Shown here in pieces: positions 1-6,309 of a stretch of 6,646 nucleotides of DNA. A program made the position numbers and the translations under genes. The stretch spans positions 882 through 7,527 of the forward strand of contig JAMCRM010000242.1 in assembly GCA_023380575.1 (NCBI GenBank), read 5' to 3'. The number at the start of each line of letters is the position of its first letter. Within the stretch, counting starts at the first letter, position 1. Source of the stretch: Acidobacteriota bacterium. Its GTDB lineage: Bacteria > Acidobacteriota > Terriglobia > Bryobacterales > Bryobacteraceae. The notes under the pieces were generated by a model that saw only the letters and a list, made by a program, of their open reading frames with translations, had not been told where the DNA came from and searched no databases.

Positions 1-257
1 AACTCTCGATCCTGGTCGGTGGTGCGCCAGGGGAAATCGAGCGCGCCCGTCCGGTGCTGGAAGCGATGGGCACCACCCTCCATCACTGCGGCGGCATCGG
101 CGCCGGCGCTTATAACGCGCTGGCGGCGCACGGCATCACGCCCGTAGTCGCGGCGGGCCGGCACCCGGCCGAAGAAGCCGTGGCCCTCTACCTGGCGGGT
201 AAGCTCGCCACCACCGACGAACGCGTGTGCCTCTGCGGCCCCGGCCATCACGACTGA
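1..257 (+). CDS. C-terminal fragment of a NifX/NifB-type cofactor-binding domain protein (partial)
   Basis: The gene is cut by the left edge; the first full codon starts at base 3 and 84 residues are visible before the TGA. The last ~55 residues resemble the second half of the dinitrogenase FeMo-cofactor-binding domain (NifX/NifB C-terminal type, PF02579). They show a Cys-Gly-Gly-Ile-Gly-Ala-Gly-Ala-Tyr turn at residues 29-37, then a 'HGITPVV' strand at 43-49, a helix with 'EEAVALYLAGKL' at 57-68, and a Cys/His-rich tail 'CLCGPGHHD'. Such stand-alone proteins are widespread outside nitrogen fixers and are thought to bind metal clusters, so this does not imply diazotrophy. The first ~30 visible residues ('VGGAPGE', 'ERARPVLEAMG') also read like the NADP-binding domain of 3-hydroxyisobutyrate-type dehydrogenases, which keeps the family call uncertain. 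It lies 54 bases upstream of, and in the same direction as, the receptor-like gene. Confidence 0.45.
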   Translation, partial: LSILVGGAPGEIERARPVLEAMGTTLHHCGGIGAGAYNALAAHGITPVVAAGRHPAEEAVALYLAGKLATTDERVCLCGPGHHD

Positions 258-311
258 GTGCTTGCACACGGCTCATCCACTCCGCTATCGTTCCTGTAAC
301 AGGTATTCGCG

Positions 312-2759
312 ATGTTGCGGAGGGGAGCAGTTTGGTGTTCCATCCTGTCGTTCTGGGCGGTCTGCGGCTACGGCCAGCAGTTTGTGGTGAGCGGACGCGT
401 GACCGACGAAAACGGCGCTCCCGTGGGCCAGGCCAGAATTAACGTTCGATCGGATAAGCTGGAACAGCCGCTGCGCGCGGTGGCGGATCCCACCGGCGCA
501 TTTTCGCTCGCGCTGCCCGCTCCCGGCGATTACGCCATCAACGTCCAACGCGAGGGCTATTTCAAGCTGAACTACCGCGGGCGCCTGGAGGCCGGCCAGG
601 AACTGGCGCTGGTGCTGAATCCGCTGCGGGAGGTTTTTCAGACCGTAGATGTTCATGAGACGCCCTCCCGGGTGAACCTGGATCAGACTGCGCGCGAGGA
701 GCGCCTCACCGGCACCGAAATTAACGATGTACCGTACCCGGCCAGCCACAGCCTGCGCAATGCCATGAGACTGCTCCCGGGGGTGGTGCAGGATACCTCG
801 GGGGCGCTTCACTTCGCCGGTTCGGCCGAGAACCAGGTGTACTACACGCTGAACGATTTCAGTATTGCGGATCCCCTCACGGGCCGTTTCAATACTCTGC
901 TGGCGGTGGAGGGCATCCGCGACCTCGATTTCGAGAGCGGGCAATACCCCGTCGAGTTCGGCAGAGGCTCGGCGGGCACCCTGGCCATCAAGACCGATAC
1001 CGGCACGGACCGCTTCCGCTATACCGCCACCAATTTTCTGCCCGGAATCGATACCCAGGGCGGCCTGCACCTGGGCAACTGGACGCCGCGGGTGGGTGTT
1101 TCCGGTCCCATCTGGCGCGGGCGCGCGTGGTTCGCGGACAACTTCAGCACGGAATACAGTCAGGCCGTAGTGAACGGGTTGCCGAAAGGGGAAGACCGCC
1201 GGTCGGGCTGGACCGCCGGCAACCTCCTGCACACCCAGGTGAACCTCACTCCTTCGCAGATTCTGTTCGCCGATTTCCTGGTAAATTACGGGGACCAGGG
1301 CCGCCTGGGGTTGGGGCCGCTCGATCCGGTATCCACCACCTTCACCAGTCTCTCGCACGAATACTTTGCCAGCGTGAAAGACCAGATCTACTTCGGCCAC
1401 GGCACGCTGGTGGAATTCGGCTACGCGCACAGCAGCTTCTTCGACCAGCAGATGCCGGTCGGCCAGGGCCTCTACATTGTGGCGCCCGCGGGGCGCAGCG
1501 GCTACAACTTCATCAACTCCAGCCAGTGGACCAGCCGCGACCAGGCGCTGGTCAACGCGTACCCGTCCTCATTCCGCTTCGGCGGGACGCATCAGCTCAA
1601 GATAGGGAGCGACGTCGAGCGCCTGGGCTACCGGGCCGATTTCGCGCGTACCGGTTACGAACGGCTGGGTCTGGCGAACAACGTGATCTCCACCACCGTG
1701 TTCCAGGGGAATGGCGCCTTCGAGCGGCCCGGCCTGGTGGCTTCCTGGTACGCGCTGGATACCTGGCGGCCGCGCGGAAACGTGCGGGTGGAGGCCGGCA
1801 TCCGGCAGGATTGGGATCAACTGGCGCGGACGGCGGCGCTCTCCCCGCGCGCCTCGGTTTCCTGGTCGCCCGCCGGGGGGACGAGGCTCTCGGCGGGCTA
1901 CGCCATCACCCGCGACACGGCCCACCTGGCGCTGTTTGGCATGCCGCTCGACCAGTACGCGGTGACCACTTATCCCACCACGGGCATCGCACAGGCCACC
2001 ACCTTCTTCATCGGCAACGGGCTGCGCCTGCCGCGGTATCAGAATTGGAGCGCAGGCATGGAACAGGAGTTGCCGCACCGCCTGGTGGCCAAGGTCGATT
2101 ACCTGCGCCGTTCCGGCCGGGACGGCTTCGCCTGGGTGAACACGTCCGCCCCCGATGCGATCTACCAGCCGCTGTTCGGCAGCCCCGGCCTGCCCGGCGC
2201 CTACGCCCTCGGCAATGGCCGCCGGGACCGCTACCAGTCGGTGACGGCCAGCGTTCGCCAGACGTTCGCGGAACAGTACGAGTGGATGGCCTCCTATACA
2301 CGCTCGCGCGCGCAATCCAATGCCCTGCTGGATATAACCGTGGACCAGTCTTTCGCGCTGCTGAACGATTTCGTGGCGCAGCCCTGGGACACGCCCAACC
2401 GCTTTCTGGGCTTTGCCTACCTGCCCCTGCCCCGGAAGAACTGGGCCGTGGCGGCGCTGGTGGATGCGCGCAGCGGCTTTCCATATTCCGCCATGGACGA
2501 AACCGGCCGCATCATCGGGCCGGTGGACGGGAACCGCTTCCCGTTTAATTTCGACCTCAACCTGCACCTGGAGCGCCGCTTTACCTTTCACGGCTACCGG
2601 CTGGCCATCCGGGCGGGCTTCAACAACATCACGGACCACCCCAACCCCACCGCCGTGAATAACACCGTGGGGTATCCGCAGTATCTTCAGTTCCTGGGCA
2701 ATGAAGGACGGCACTTCGTGGTGCGGCTGCGTGTTTTCGGGAAAAGCAAAGGGCAGTAG
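312..2759 (+). CDS. TonB-dependent receptor-like outer-membrane protein with carboxypeptidase-regulatory domain
   Basis: The 815-residue product probably forms an outer-membrane beta-barrel for uptake or surface binding; the substrate cannot be read from sequence. Residues 1-21 look like a signal peptide (Arg-Arg, then a hydrophobic core, ending around 'CGYG' before QQF). Residues ~24-104 form a carboxypeptidase-regulatory-like beta-sandwich ('VSGRVTDENGAPV', 'DPTGAFSLALPAPGDY', 'REGYFKL'). A possible TonB-box-like 'FQTVDV' lies at 109-114. A plug-like region follows at ~115-230 ('LRNAMRLLPGVVQ', 'FESGQYPVEFGRGSAGTL'). The rest is rich in alternating aromatic strands and ends '...RHFVVRLRVFGKSKGQ'. 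At 815 residues it is shorter than the ~1000-1200 typical of acidobacterial Oar-like proteins. The ATG at 312 is the only reasonable start, because an in-frame TAA sits at 297-299; the only Shine-Dalgarno candidate is a weak AGG at 301-303. No SusD-like partner or TonB/ExbB gene is adjacent. Confidence 0.88.
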   Translation: MLRRGAVWCSILSFWAVCGYGQQFVVSGRVTDENGAPVGQARINVRSDKLEQPLRAVADPTGAFSLALPAPGDYAINVQREGYFKLNYRGRLEAGQELALVLNPLREVFQTVDVHETPSRVNLDQTAREERLTGTEINDVPYPASHSLRNAMRLLPGVVQDTSGALHFAGSAENQVYYTLNDFSIADPLTGRFNTLLAVEGIRDLDFESGQYPVEFGRGSAGTLAIKTDTGTDRFRYTATNFLPGIDTQGGLHLGNWTPRVGVSGPIWRGRAWFADNFSTEYSQAVVNGLPKGEDRRSGWTAGNLLHTQVNLTPSQILFADFLVNYGDQGRLGLGPLDPVSTTFTSLSHEYFASVKDQIYFGHGTLVEFGYAHSSFFDQQMPVGQGLYIVAPAGRSGYNFINSSQWTSRDQALVNAYPSSFRFGGTHQLKIGSDVERLGYRADFARTGYERLGLANNVISTTVFQGNGAFERPGLVASWYALDTWRPRGNVRVEAGIRQDWDQLARTAALSPRASVSWSPAGGTRLSAGYAITRDTAHLALFGMPLDQYAVTTYPTTGIAQATTFFIGNGLRLPRYQNWSAGMEQELPHRLVAKVDYLRRSGRDGFAWVNTSAPDAIYQPLFGSPGLPGAYALGNGRRDRYQSVTASVRQTFAEQYEWMASYTRSRAQSNALLDITVDQSFALLNDFVAQPWDTPNRFLGFAYLPLPRKNWAVAALVDARSGFPYSAMDETGRIIGPVDGNRFPFNFDLNLHLERRFTFHGYRLAIRAGFNNITDHPNPTAVNNTVGYPQYLQFLGNEGRHFVVRLRVFGKSKGQ

Positions 2760-2780
2760 AAATTTGCGTGCCCGCCGGGC

Positions 2781-3734
2781 TTAGCTCTTCAGCTCTTCCA
2801 CGATTTCGGCGGCTACGCGGCGGGCCTTGTCCACCGCGCCGGGCTCGAAGCTGATGGCCCCCACGCGGGCGTGCCCCCCGCCTCCGTAGCGTTCGCAGAT
2901 GACCGCCAGGTTGTGCCGCGGCGGTTCAGGCGCCCAGGGGTTCGATCCCACGGAAATCTTCGTGCGAAAACTGGAGGGGCTCACCGAAACGGTGTAGATC
3001 GAATCCGGAAACAGATAGTAGGGGATGAATTTGTTGTACCCCTCCATCTCACAACCGGTCAGGTCGAAGTAGATCACCCCATCCTCCTGCCGCGAGCGGC
3101 CCCGAATCACATCGATCGAGGCGACGTGCCGCTCATAGAGACGGGCATAAAGGTCCGCAATTTCGGGTTCCAGCATGATGTCGGCCAGAGTACGGCTCTG
3201 CATCCACCGGATCGCACGGTGCACCGTTTCGGAGCCTTTCACGCCCTCGATTACCAGGGTGAGCTGCATGGCAGGCTCCCCCAGTTCCACGGCCGTTCTG
3301 GCGTCCGGATACTGCGCGCCGTCGATGATGTTGGCCCACTTCACCAGTTCCTTCAGGTCCGGCGCTTCAAAGCCCCATTTCAACCGCGCGCAAGCCGCGA
3401 TGAACGAGGTGCAGGATTTGAAGGTGGGGTCATAAAGCTTTTGCCCGCTGCCGTCCCGGCGGTAGTGCTCGGCGTCTTCGGGACTGAGAAAGGCGCTCTG
3501 GTGATGATCGAACCACCAGGTCAGCCGCGAATCGGCGGAGTACTTGAAATCGACGATGGCGTTTTCCTCGCCGTCGAACAGCCCCGGGTCAAACAGTTGC
3601 GAGGCCCGGTGCGCCAGCCCGGTATAGGCAAACTCCGCATCGGGATGGATGGCCCCCGTGATGAAACGGCTGAAATAGGCCGCCGAAGCGGCGCCGTCGA
3701 AACAATGGTCGTGATAAAGAACGCGTACTCGCAT
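2781..3734 (-). CDS. DHH/DHHA1-family phosphoesterase
   Basis: The 317-residue protein belongs to the DHH phosphoesterase superfamily, metal-dependent hydrolases that include RecJ, nanoRNases and cyclic-nucleotide phosphodiesterases. The N-terminal motif is 'YHDHCFDGAASA' (residues 7-18), giving His8, Asp9 and Asp13 as likely metal ligands. 'IVDF' supplies Asp62, and the name-giving Asp-His-His is at 76-78. Asp139 in 'ANIIDGAQYPD' is a further candidate ligand. The C-terminal DHHA1-type Gly-Gly-Gly-Gly-His lies at 284-288, followed by 'ARVGAISF'. The 'HxxCxDG' style of motif I is closer to COG2404-type (NrnB-like) predicted phosphohydrolases than to RecJ, so oligoribonucleotide or signalling-nucleotide hydrolysis is a reasonable but unproven role. 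It is the last gene of the minus-strand trio, 58 bases after the SET gene. A GGAAG four bases before the ATG is a modest ribosome-binding site. Its 3' end faces the receptor gene at 21 bases. Confidence 0.85.
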   Translation of the reverse strand: MRVRVLYHDHCFDGAASAAYFSRFITGAIHPDAEFAYTGLAHRASQLFDPGLFDGEENAIVDFKYSADSRLTWWFDHHQSAFLSPEDAEHYRRDGSGQKLYDPTFKSCTSFIAACARLKWGFEAPDLKELVKWANIIDGAQYPDARTAVELGEPAMQLTLVIEGVKGSETVHRAIRWMQSRTLADIMLEPEIADLYARLYERHVASIDVIRGRSRQEDGVIYFDLTGCEMEGYNKFIPYYLFPDSIYTVSVSPSSFRTKISVGSNPWAPEPPRHNLAVICERYGGGGHARVGAISFEPGAVDKARRVAAEIVEELKS

Positions 3735-3792
3735 GAAGCTTCCGAAAGAGAAACCTTTCAGATTGCCTTAACGGAGGCGGAATTGCAACTGG

Positions 3793-4278
3793 TTAACGTT
3801 TCAAACGGCGCAAATCCCGCGGCAGATTGATGGCCCCGCGGCAATTCGTGGACCCGCATTTGCAGGGCACGCGATCGATTTTGGCGTCGAAGCGGTAATC
3901 CACCGTGAGTTCCTCGCCGGGCCGGATCATCCGCTTGCTCATGTACAGGATGTGACCCTTCAGAATGCAACTGTACAGGTTGGGATTGCAGCAGTGGTTG
4001 ATCAGTTCGGCTCCGCTGCCGCCCACCGAGCCATCGATGGTCCAGTAGTCGTCCAGCGTGAACAGATAGGTGCGCGGCCCCATGCCGCGCCGCTTGGTCT
4101 CCTTGCGGCTGATCCGCTCTCCGGTGTATTCGATCACCTTGTGGCGCGGCGGAATCTCCTCTTCCGCATAGACGCCCCACCGGTGGATTGGCGAAGGCGC
4201 CACCCGCAGCCGGAAGCAGGCAAGTCCAGGGTCCACTCTGGGAATCATTTTGTCCGCGATTGTAACAGACGCGGACAT
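3793..4278 (-). CDS. SET-domain protein (putative lysine methyltransferase) with post-SET zinc motif
   Basis: The 161-residue product is a compact, complete SET domain, the S-adenosylmethionine-dependent lysine methyltransferase fold best known from eukaryotic histone enzymes. In order: 'SPIHRWGVYAEEEI' (29-42), the N-terminal SAM-binding loop; 'VIEYTGE' (48-54); the core Asn-His-Cys-Cys-Asn-Pro-Asn at 94-100, the counterpart of NHSCxPN; 'GEELTVDYRF' (121-130) with Tyr128 in the usual catalytic-tyrosine position; and a post-SET Cys-x-Cys-x4-Cys (Cys139, Cys141, Cys146). Cys97 plus the three post-SET cysteines would complete a zinc site, so the enzyme looks intact. There is no pre-SET or targeting domain. 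The substrate is unknown; bacterial homologues have been linked to histone-like or ribosomal proteins, or to host histones in pathogens. The start at 4278 is 12 bases from the preceding stop, suggesting coupling; the ATG encoding Met11 is an alternative. Confidence 0.88.
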   Translation of the reverse strand: MSASVTIADKMIPRVDPGLACFRLRVAPSPIHRWGVYAEEEIPPRHKVIEYTGERISRKETKRRGMGPRTYLFTLDDYWTIDGSVGGSGAELINHCCNPNLYSCILKGHILYMSKRMIRPGEELTVDYRFDAKIDRVPCKCGSTNCRGAINLPRDLRRLKR

Positions 4279-4290
4279 CTTCGTGCCGCT

Positions 4291-4740
4291 TCAGGCGTAA
4301 AGGGCCGCGCGCCGCCGCGCCCCTTCATAACCCCGCACGATGTAGTAGACCATCGAATCGAAATAGCGGTCGATGCGGCGTTCCAACTCCTCCTCCGCAT
4401 AGACTTGCAGCGTATTCGTGGGCACGCACTCCTCGTGTATGAAGCTGATGACCACGTCCTTCAGCATGTGGAAGCGCAATACCGCCTCATCGAGCGGCAG
4501 GCCCTCCTCGAAACGCGCGCGCCCGGCCACCTCGTAGCGCCGCCTGACCTCTTCGTCCTGCCCTCCACCCAGCCAGTAGGTGAGATTTTCAACAATGAGT
4601 TGGACCCACTCCCGCAGCTCCGCGTCGGAACGCTTGGCCAGATTGTGGGTTCCGGGGTCGCGGCGAATTTTCCGGATCAGTCGCCCCGCAAGTGTTTCCC
4701 AGTTCCCCTCGATCGATCGAACCAGTTTTCCAGCGAGCAT
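4291..4740 (-). CDS. Stand-alone RsbRD N-terminal-domain-like helical protein
   Basis: The 149-residue, mostly helical protein is charged, with no signal peptide or membrane segment. Its pattern fits the RsbT co-antagonist RsbRD N-terminal domain (PF14361): an N-terminal 'IEGNWETLAGRLIRKIRRDPG' helix segment near residues 10-30, then 'ELREWVQLIVENLTYWL' (41-57), 'RRRYEVAGRARFEEGLPLDEAV' spanning roughly 67-87, and a final helix pair with 'RYFDSMVYYIVRGYEG'. In RsbR/RsbRD proteins this region is the sensory part of the stressosome and is followed by a STAS domain; here nothing follows it, so this is a sensor-type domain without its output module. It is the first gene of the minus-strand trio. 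Translation starts at the ATG ending at 4740, preceded by a GGGGGGTG run acting as a plausible Shine-Dalgarno. The assignment is by recalled pattern and is moderate; the coding status is well supported by tight spacing to the SET gene. Confidence 0.6.
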   Translation of the reverse strand: MLAGKLVRSIEGNWETLAGRLIRKIRRDPGTHNLAKRSDAELREWVQLIVENLTYWLGGGQDEEVRRRYEVAGRARFEEGLPLDEAVLRFHMLKDVVISFIHEECVPTNTLQVYAEEELERRIDRYFDSMVYYIVRGYEGARRRAALYA

Positions 4741-4750
4741 CGCACCCCCC

Positions 4751-4798
4751 GGGTTAGTGGGTTTTTGCGCAGTATTGCGTCAAAACACCCCCCAACCC
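4751..4798 (-). repeat. Interrupted inverted repeat in the leader of the minus-strand operon
   Basis: The two halves pair in four blocks: GGGTT 4751-4755 with AACCC 4794-4798, GGG 4759-4761 with CCC 4788-4790, TTTTG 4763-4767 with CAAAA 4781-4785, and CGC 4768-4770 with GCG 4777-4779, around a 6-base loop. That gives 16 pairs with a 3x3 internal loop and small bulges. It ends 11 bases before the ATG of the first minus-strand gene, next to its G-rich Shine-Dalgarno. It could be an RNA leader structure or a protein operator. It does not look like an intrinsic terminator in either direction. Confidence 0.4.
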
Positions 4799-4807
4799 CC
4801 TGCCTAA

Positions 4808-4837
4808 ATTATCACAGAAGCCCCTGGATATCCACAA
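4808..4837 (-). promoter_or_regulatory. Candidate sigma70-type promoter for the minus-strand operon
   Basis: Read on the minus strand, TTGTGG (4837-4832) is followed after 18 bases by GATAAT (4813-4808), five of six matches to TATAAT. It is preceded by TGT, giving an extended -10 (TGTGATAAT, 4816-4808). The predicted transcript would start near 4801, leaving a leader of about 60 bases that contains the interrupted inverted repeat. A perfect 10-base palindrome TGGATATCCA (4825-4834) overlaps the -35 and could be an operator. The -35 is weak and no comparison was possible. Confidence 0.35.
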
Positions 4838-4914
4838 TCTGTCGTGTTTTCAATCATACCTGGTGTGGAACCCGCTGTGCAGGGGCACCCTCGCCTGAGT
4901 GGCTTTAGATTCCC

Positions 4915-4921
4915 AAGGAGG
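4915..4921 (+). promoter_or_regulatory. Strong Shine-Dalgarno sequence that fixes the gltA start
   Basis: AAGGAGG at 4915-4921 is a full-length match to the ribosomal anti-Shine-Dalgarno and sits 7 bases before the GTG at 4929. The upstream in-frame GTG at 4899 has no such signal, and using it would put the Shine-Dalgarno inside the coding region. The 4929 start is therefore preferred. Confidence 0.85.
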
Positions 4922-4928
4922 AATCCGC

Positions 4929-6239
4929 GTGAACAACAGTCTCACCATAATCGATAACCGCACCGATAAGTCTTACAGCCTGCCGATTCAGGACGGGACC
5001 ATTCGCGCCGTGGATTTGCGCCAGATCAAGGAAAAACCCGAGGATTTCGGGATGATGACCTATGACCCGGCGTTCATGAACACGGCTTCCTGCCGCAGCG
5101 CCATCACCTATCTGGATGGCGAGAGAGGCATTCTCCGCTATCGCGGCTACCCTATCGAGCAGCTCGCGGAAAACTGCACTTTTCTGGAAGTTGCCTACCT
5201 GCTCCTCAATGGGGAACTCCCCTCTCCCAAGCAACTCACCGAGTGGGTCAACCTCGTAACCGTCCACACCATGATTCACGAGAACATCAAGAAGTTCATG
5301 GACGGTTTCCACTATGACGCCCACCCCATGGGCATGCTGATCAGCGCCCTGGCGGCGCTTTCCACCTTCTATCCGGATGCGCGCAACATCCACGATCCCA
5401 AGGTCCGCGCCCTCGAAATCGTGCGCCTGATCGCCAAGATGCCCACGCTGGCGGCGCTCTCCTACCGCCACAGCCTGGGACTGCCGTACGTCTTCCCGGA
5501 CAACGACCTAAGCTATACCGAAAACTTCATGAACATGCTGTGGCGCAAGACCGAACCGAAGTTCAAACCGAACCCGGTGCTGGCCCGCGCCCTGGATGTG
5601 CTGTTCATCCTGCATGCCGACCACGAGCAGAATTGCAGCACCAACACCATGCGCGCGGTGGGCTCCTCCTTCGCGGACCCCTTCGTGACCACCGCGGCGG
5701 CCACCGCGGCGCTCTCCGGACCGCTGCATGGCGGCGCCAACGAGGAAGTGCTGCGTATGCTGGACGAGATCGGCAGCCTGTCCAACATCCCGGCCTATAT
5801 CGAGAAGGTCAAGTCCGGCCAGGTGCGCCTCATGGGCTTCGGGCACCGCGTTTACAAGAACTACGACCCGCGCGCCCGCATCATCAAGCGCATCGCGGAC
5901 GAAGTTTTCGAAGTGACCGGCCGCAACGCCAAAATCGATACCGCTCTGGAACTGGAAAAGATCGCCCTTTCCGACGAGTACTTCATCCGGCGCAAGCTTT
6001 ATCCCAACGTGGACTTTTACTCCGGCATCATCTACGAAGCCATGGGCTTCACGCCGGATATGTTCACGGTGCTGTTCGCCATCCCGCGCACGGCCGGGTG
6101 GCTCGCGCAATGGCAGGAACTGCTCCAGGATACCGAGCAGAAGATTGCCCGGCCGCGCCAGGTCTACATCGGCGCGGATCAGCGGCAATTCGTGCCTTTG
6201 GCGGAGCGGGAACTGCGCATGGCCGCGGCCAGCCGCTAA
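4929..6239 (+). CDS. gltA: Citrate synthase (hexameric GltA type)
   Basis: The enzyme condenses acetyl-CoA with oxaloacetate to citrate, the entry step of the TCA cycle, in the cytoplasm. From the GTG at 4929 the product is 436 residues, close to the 427 of E. coli GltA. It keeps the extra N-terminal beta region of that type ('MMTYDPAFMNTASCRSAITYLDG' around residues 42-64; 'RGYPIEQLAE' at 72-81). The catalytic set is intact: His267 in 'GPLHGGANE', His306 in 'GFGHRVYKNYDPRA' and Asp362 in 'NVDFYSG'. 'HADHEQNCSTNTMR' (229-242) is also family-typical. Large GltA-type enzymes are often allosterically inhibited by NADH, but that cannot be read here. The gene is transcribed away from the minus-strand trio and closed by an intrinsic terminator, so it is probably monocistronic. 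I found no convincing -10/-35 pair for it in 4741-4928. A 10-residue-longer form from the GTG at 4899 is unlikely. Confidence 0.97.
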   Translation: MNNSLTIIDNRTDKSYSLPIQDGTIRAVDLRQIKEKPEDFGMMTYDPAFMNTASCRSAITYLDGERGILRYRGYPIEQLAENCTFLEVAYLLLNGELPSPKQLTEWVNLVTVHTMIHENIKKFMDGFHYDAHPMGMLISALAALSTFYPDARNIHDPKVRALEIVRLIAKMPTLAALSYRHSLGLPYVFPDNDLSYTENFMNMLWRKTEPKFKPNPVLARALDVLFILHADHEQNCSTNTMRAVGSSFADPFVTTAAATAALSGPLHGGANEEVLRMLDEIGSLSNIPAYIEKVKSGQVRLMGFGHRVYKNYDPRARIIKRIADEVFEVTGRNAKIDTALELEKIALSDEYFIRRKLYPNVDFYSGIIYEAMGFTPDMFTVLFAIPRTAGWLAQWQELLQDTEQKIARPRQVYIGADQRQFVPLAERELRMAAASR

Positions 6240-6266
6240 CTGTTTCGAAATCGCAACCAACCATGG

Positions 6267-6300
6267 AAGGCCTCCGGTTCACCCGGGGGCCTTTCTTATT
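6267..6300 (+). terminator. Rho-independent terminator of gltA
   Basis: An 11-pair stem (6267-6277 with 6283-6293, ten Watson-Crick pairs and one G-U) encloses a 5-base TTCAC loop. It is followed by a T-rich tail, TCTTATT, at 6294-6300. It begins 28 bases after the gltA stop codon. The stem is GC-rich with AA/TT at its foot, a classical arrangement. Confidence 0.88.
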
Positions 6301-6309
6301 CCAAAACAC

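Noticed and set aside
262..291. Possible promoter TTGCAC / TATCGT with an 18-base spacer upstream of the receptor gene
   Set aside because: Each box has only about half to two-thirds of the consensus, and it would leave a leader of roughly 14-20 bases. Too weak to list.
293..303. Small inverted repeat CCTGTAACAGG just before the receptor start
   Set aside because: The arms are only five bases around one base, and it contains the TAA that closes the upstream frame. It is expected by chance, and no function can be supported.
285..1430. 381-residue open frame on the minus strand, antisense to the receptor gene, and a second 381-residue one at 1569-2714
   Set aside because: Both are shadows of a GC-rich gene read on the opposite strand. 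They match no family I know, and the plus strand encodes an obvious receptor-like protein. The equal lengths are coincidence.
1127..2548. 473-residue open frame in another plus-strand frame inside the receptor gene
   Set aside because: Its composition is extreme in Arg, Gly, Pro and Ala, as expected of an out-of-frame reading of GC-rich coding DNA.
2770..2780. GC palindrome GCCCGCCGGGC in the 21-base gap between the convergent receptor and DHH genes, as a two-way terminator
   Set aside because: The stem is at most five bases with almost no loop, and there is no T-tract on either strand.
2783..2798. Tandem 8-base repeat AGCTCTTC at the end of the DHH gene
   Set aside because: It encodes the ordinary tail Glu-Glu-Leu-Lys-Ser. 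Two copies are too few to argue for phase variation.
4709..4720. 12-base palindrome TCGATCGATCGA
   Set aside because: It lies within codons for Arg-Ser-Ile-Glu of the RsbRD-like gene, and one or two such palindromes are expected by chance in a window of this size.
4786..4802. G-quadruplex in the G runs of the minus strand
   Set aside because: Only two adjacent G runs are present, with the third about 40 bases away; four closely spaced GGG tracts are missing.
3952..4908. 318-residue plus-strand frame antisense to the SET and RsbRD-like genes, and a 319-residue one at 2871-3830 opposite the DHH gene
   Set aside because: The opposite strand carries clearly conserved catalytic motifs across both regions; these frames show none.
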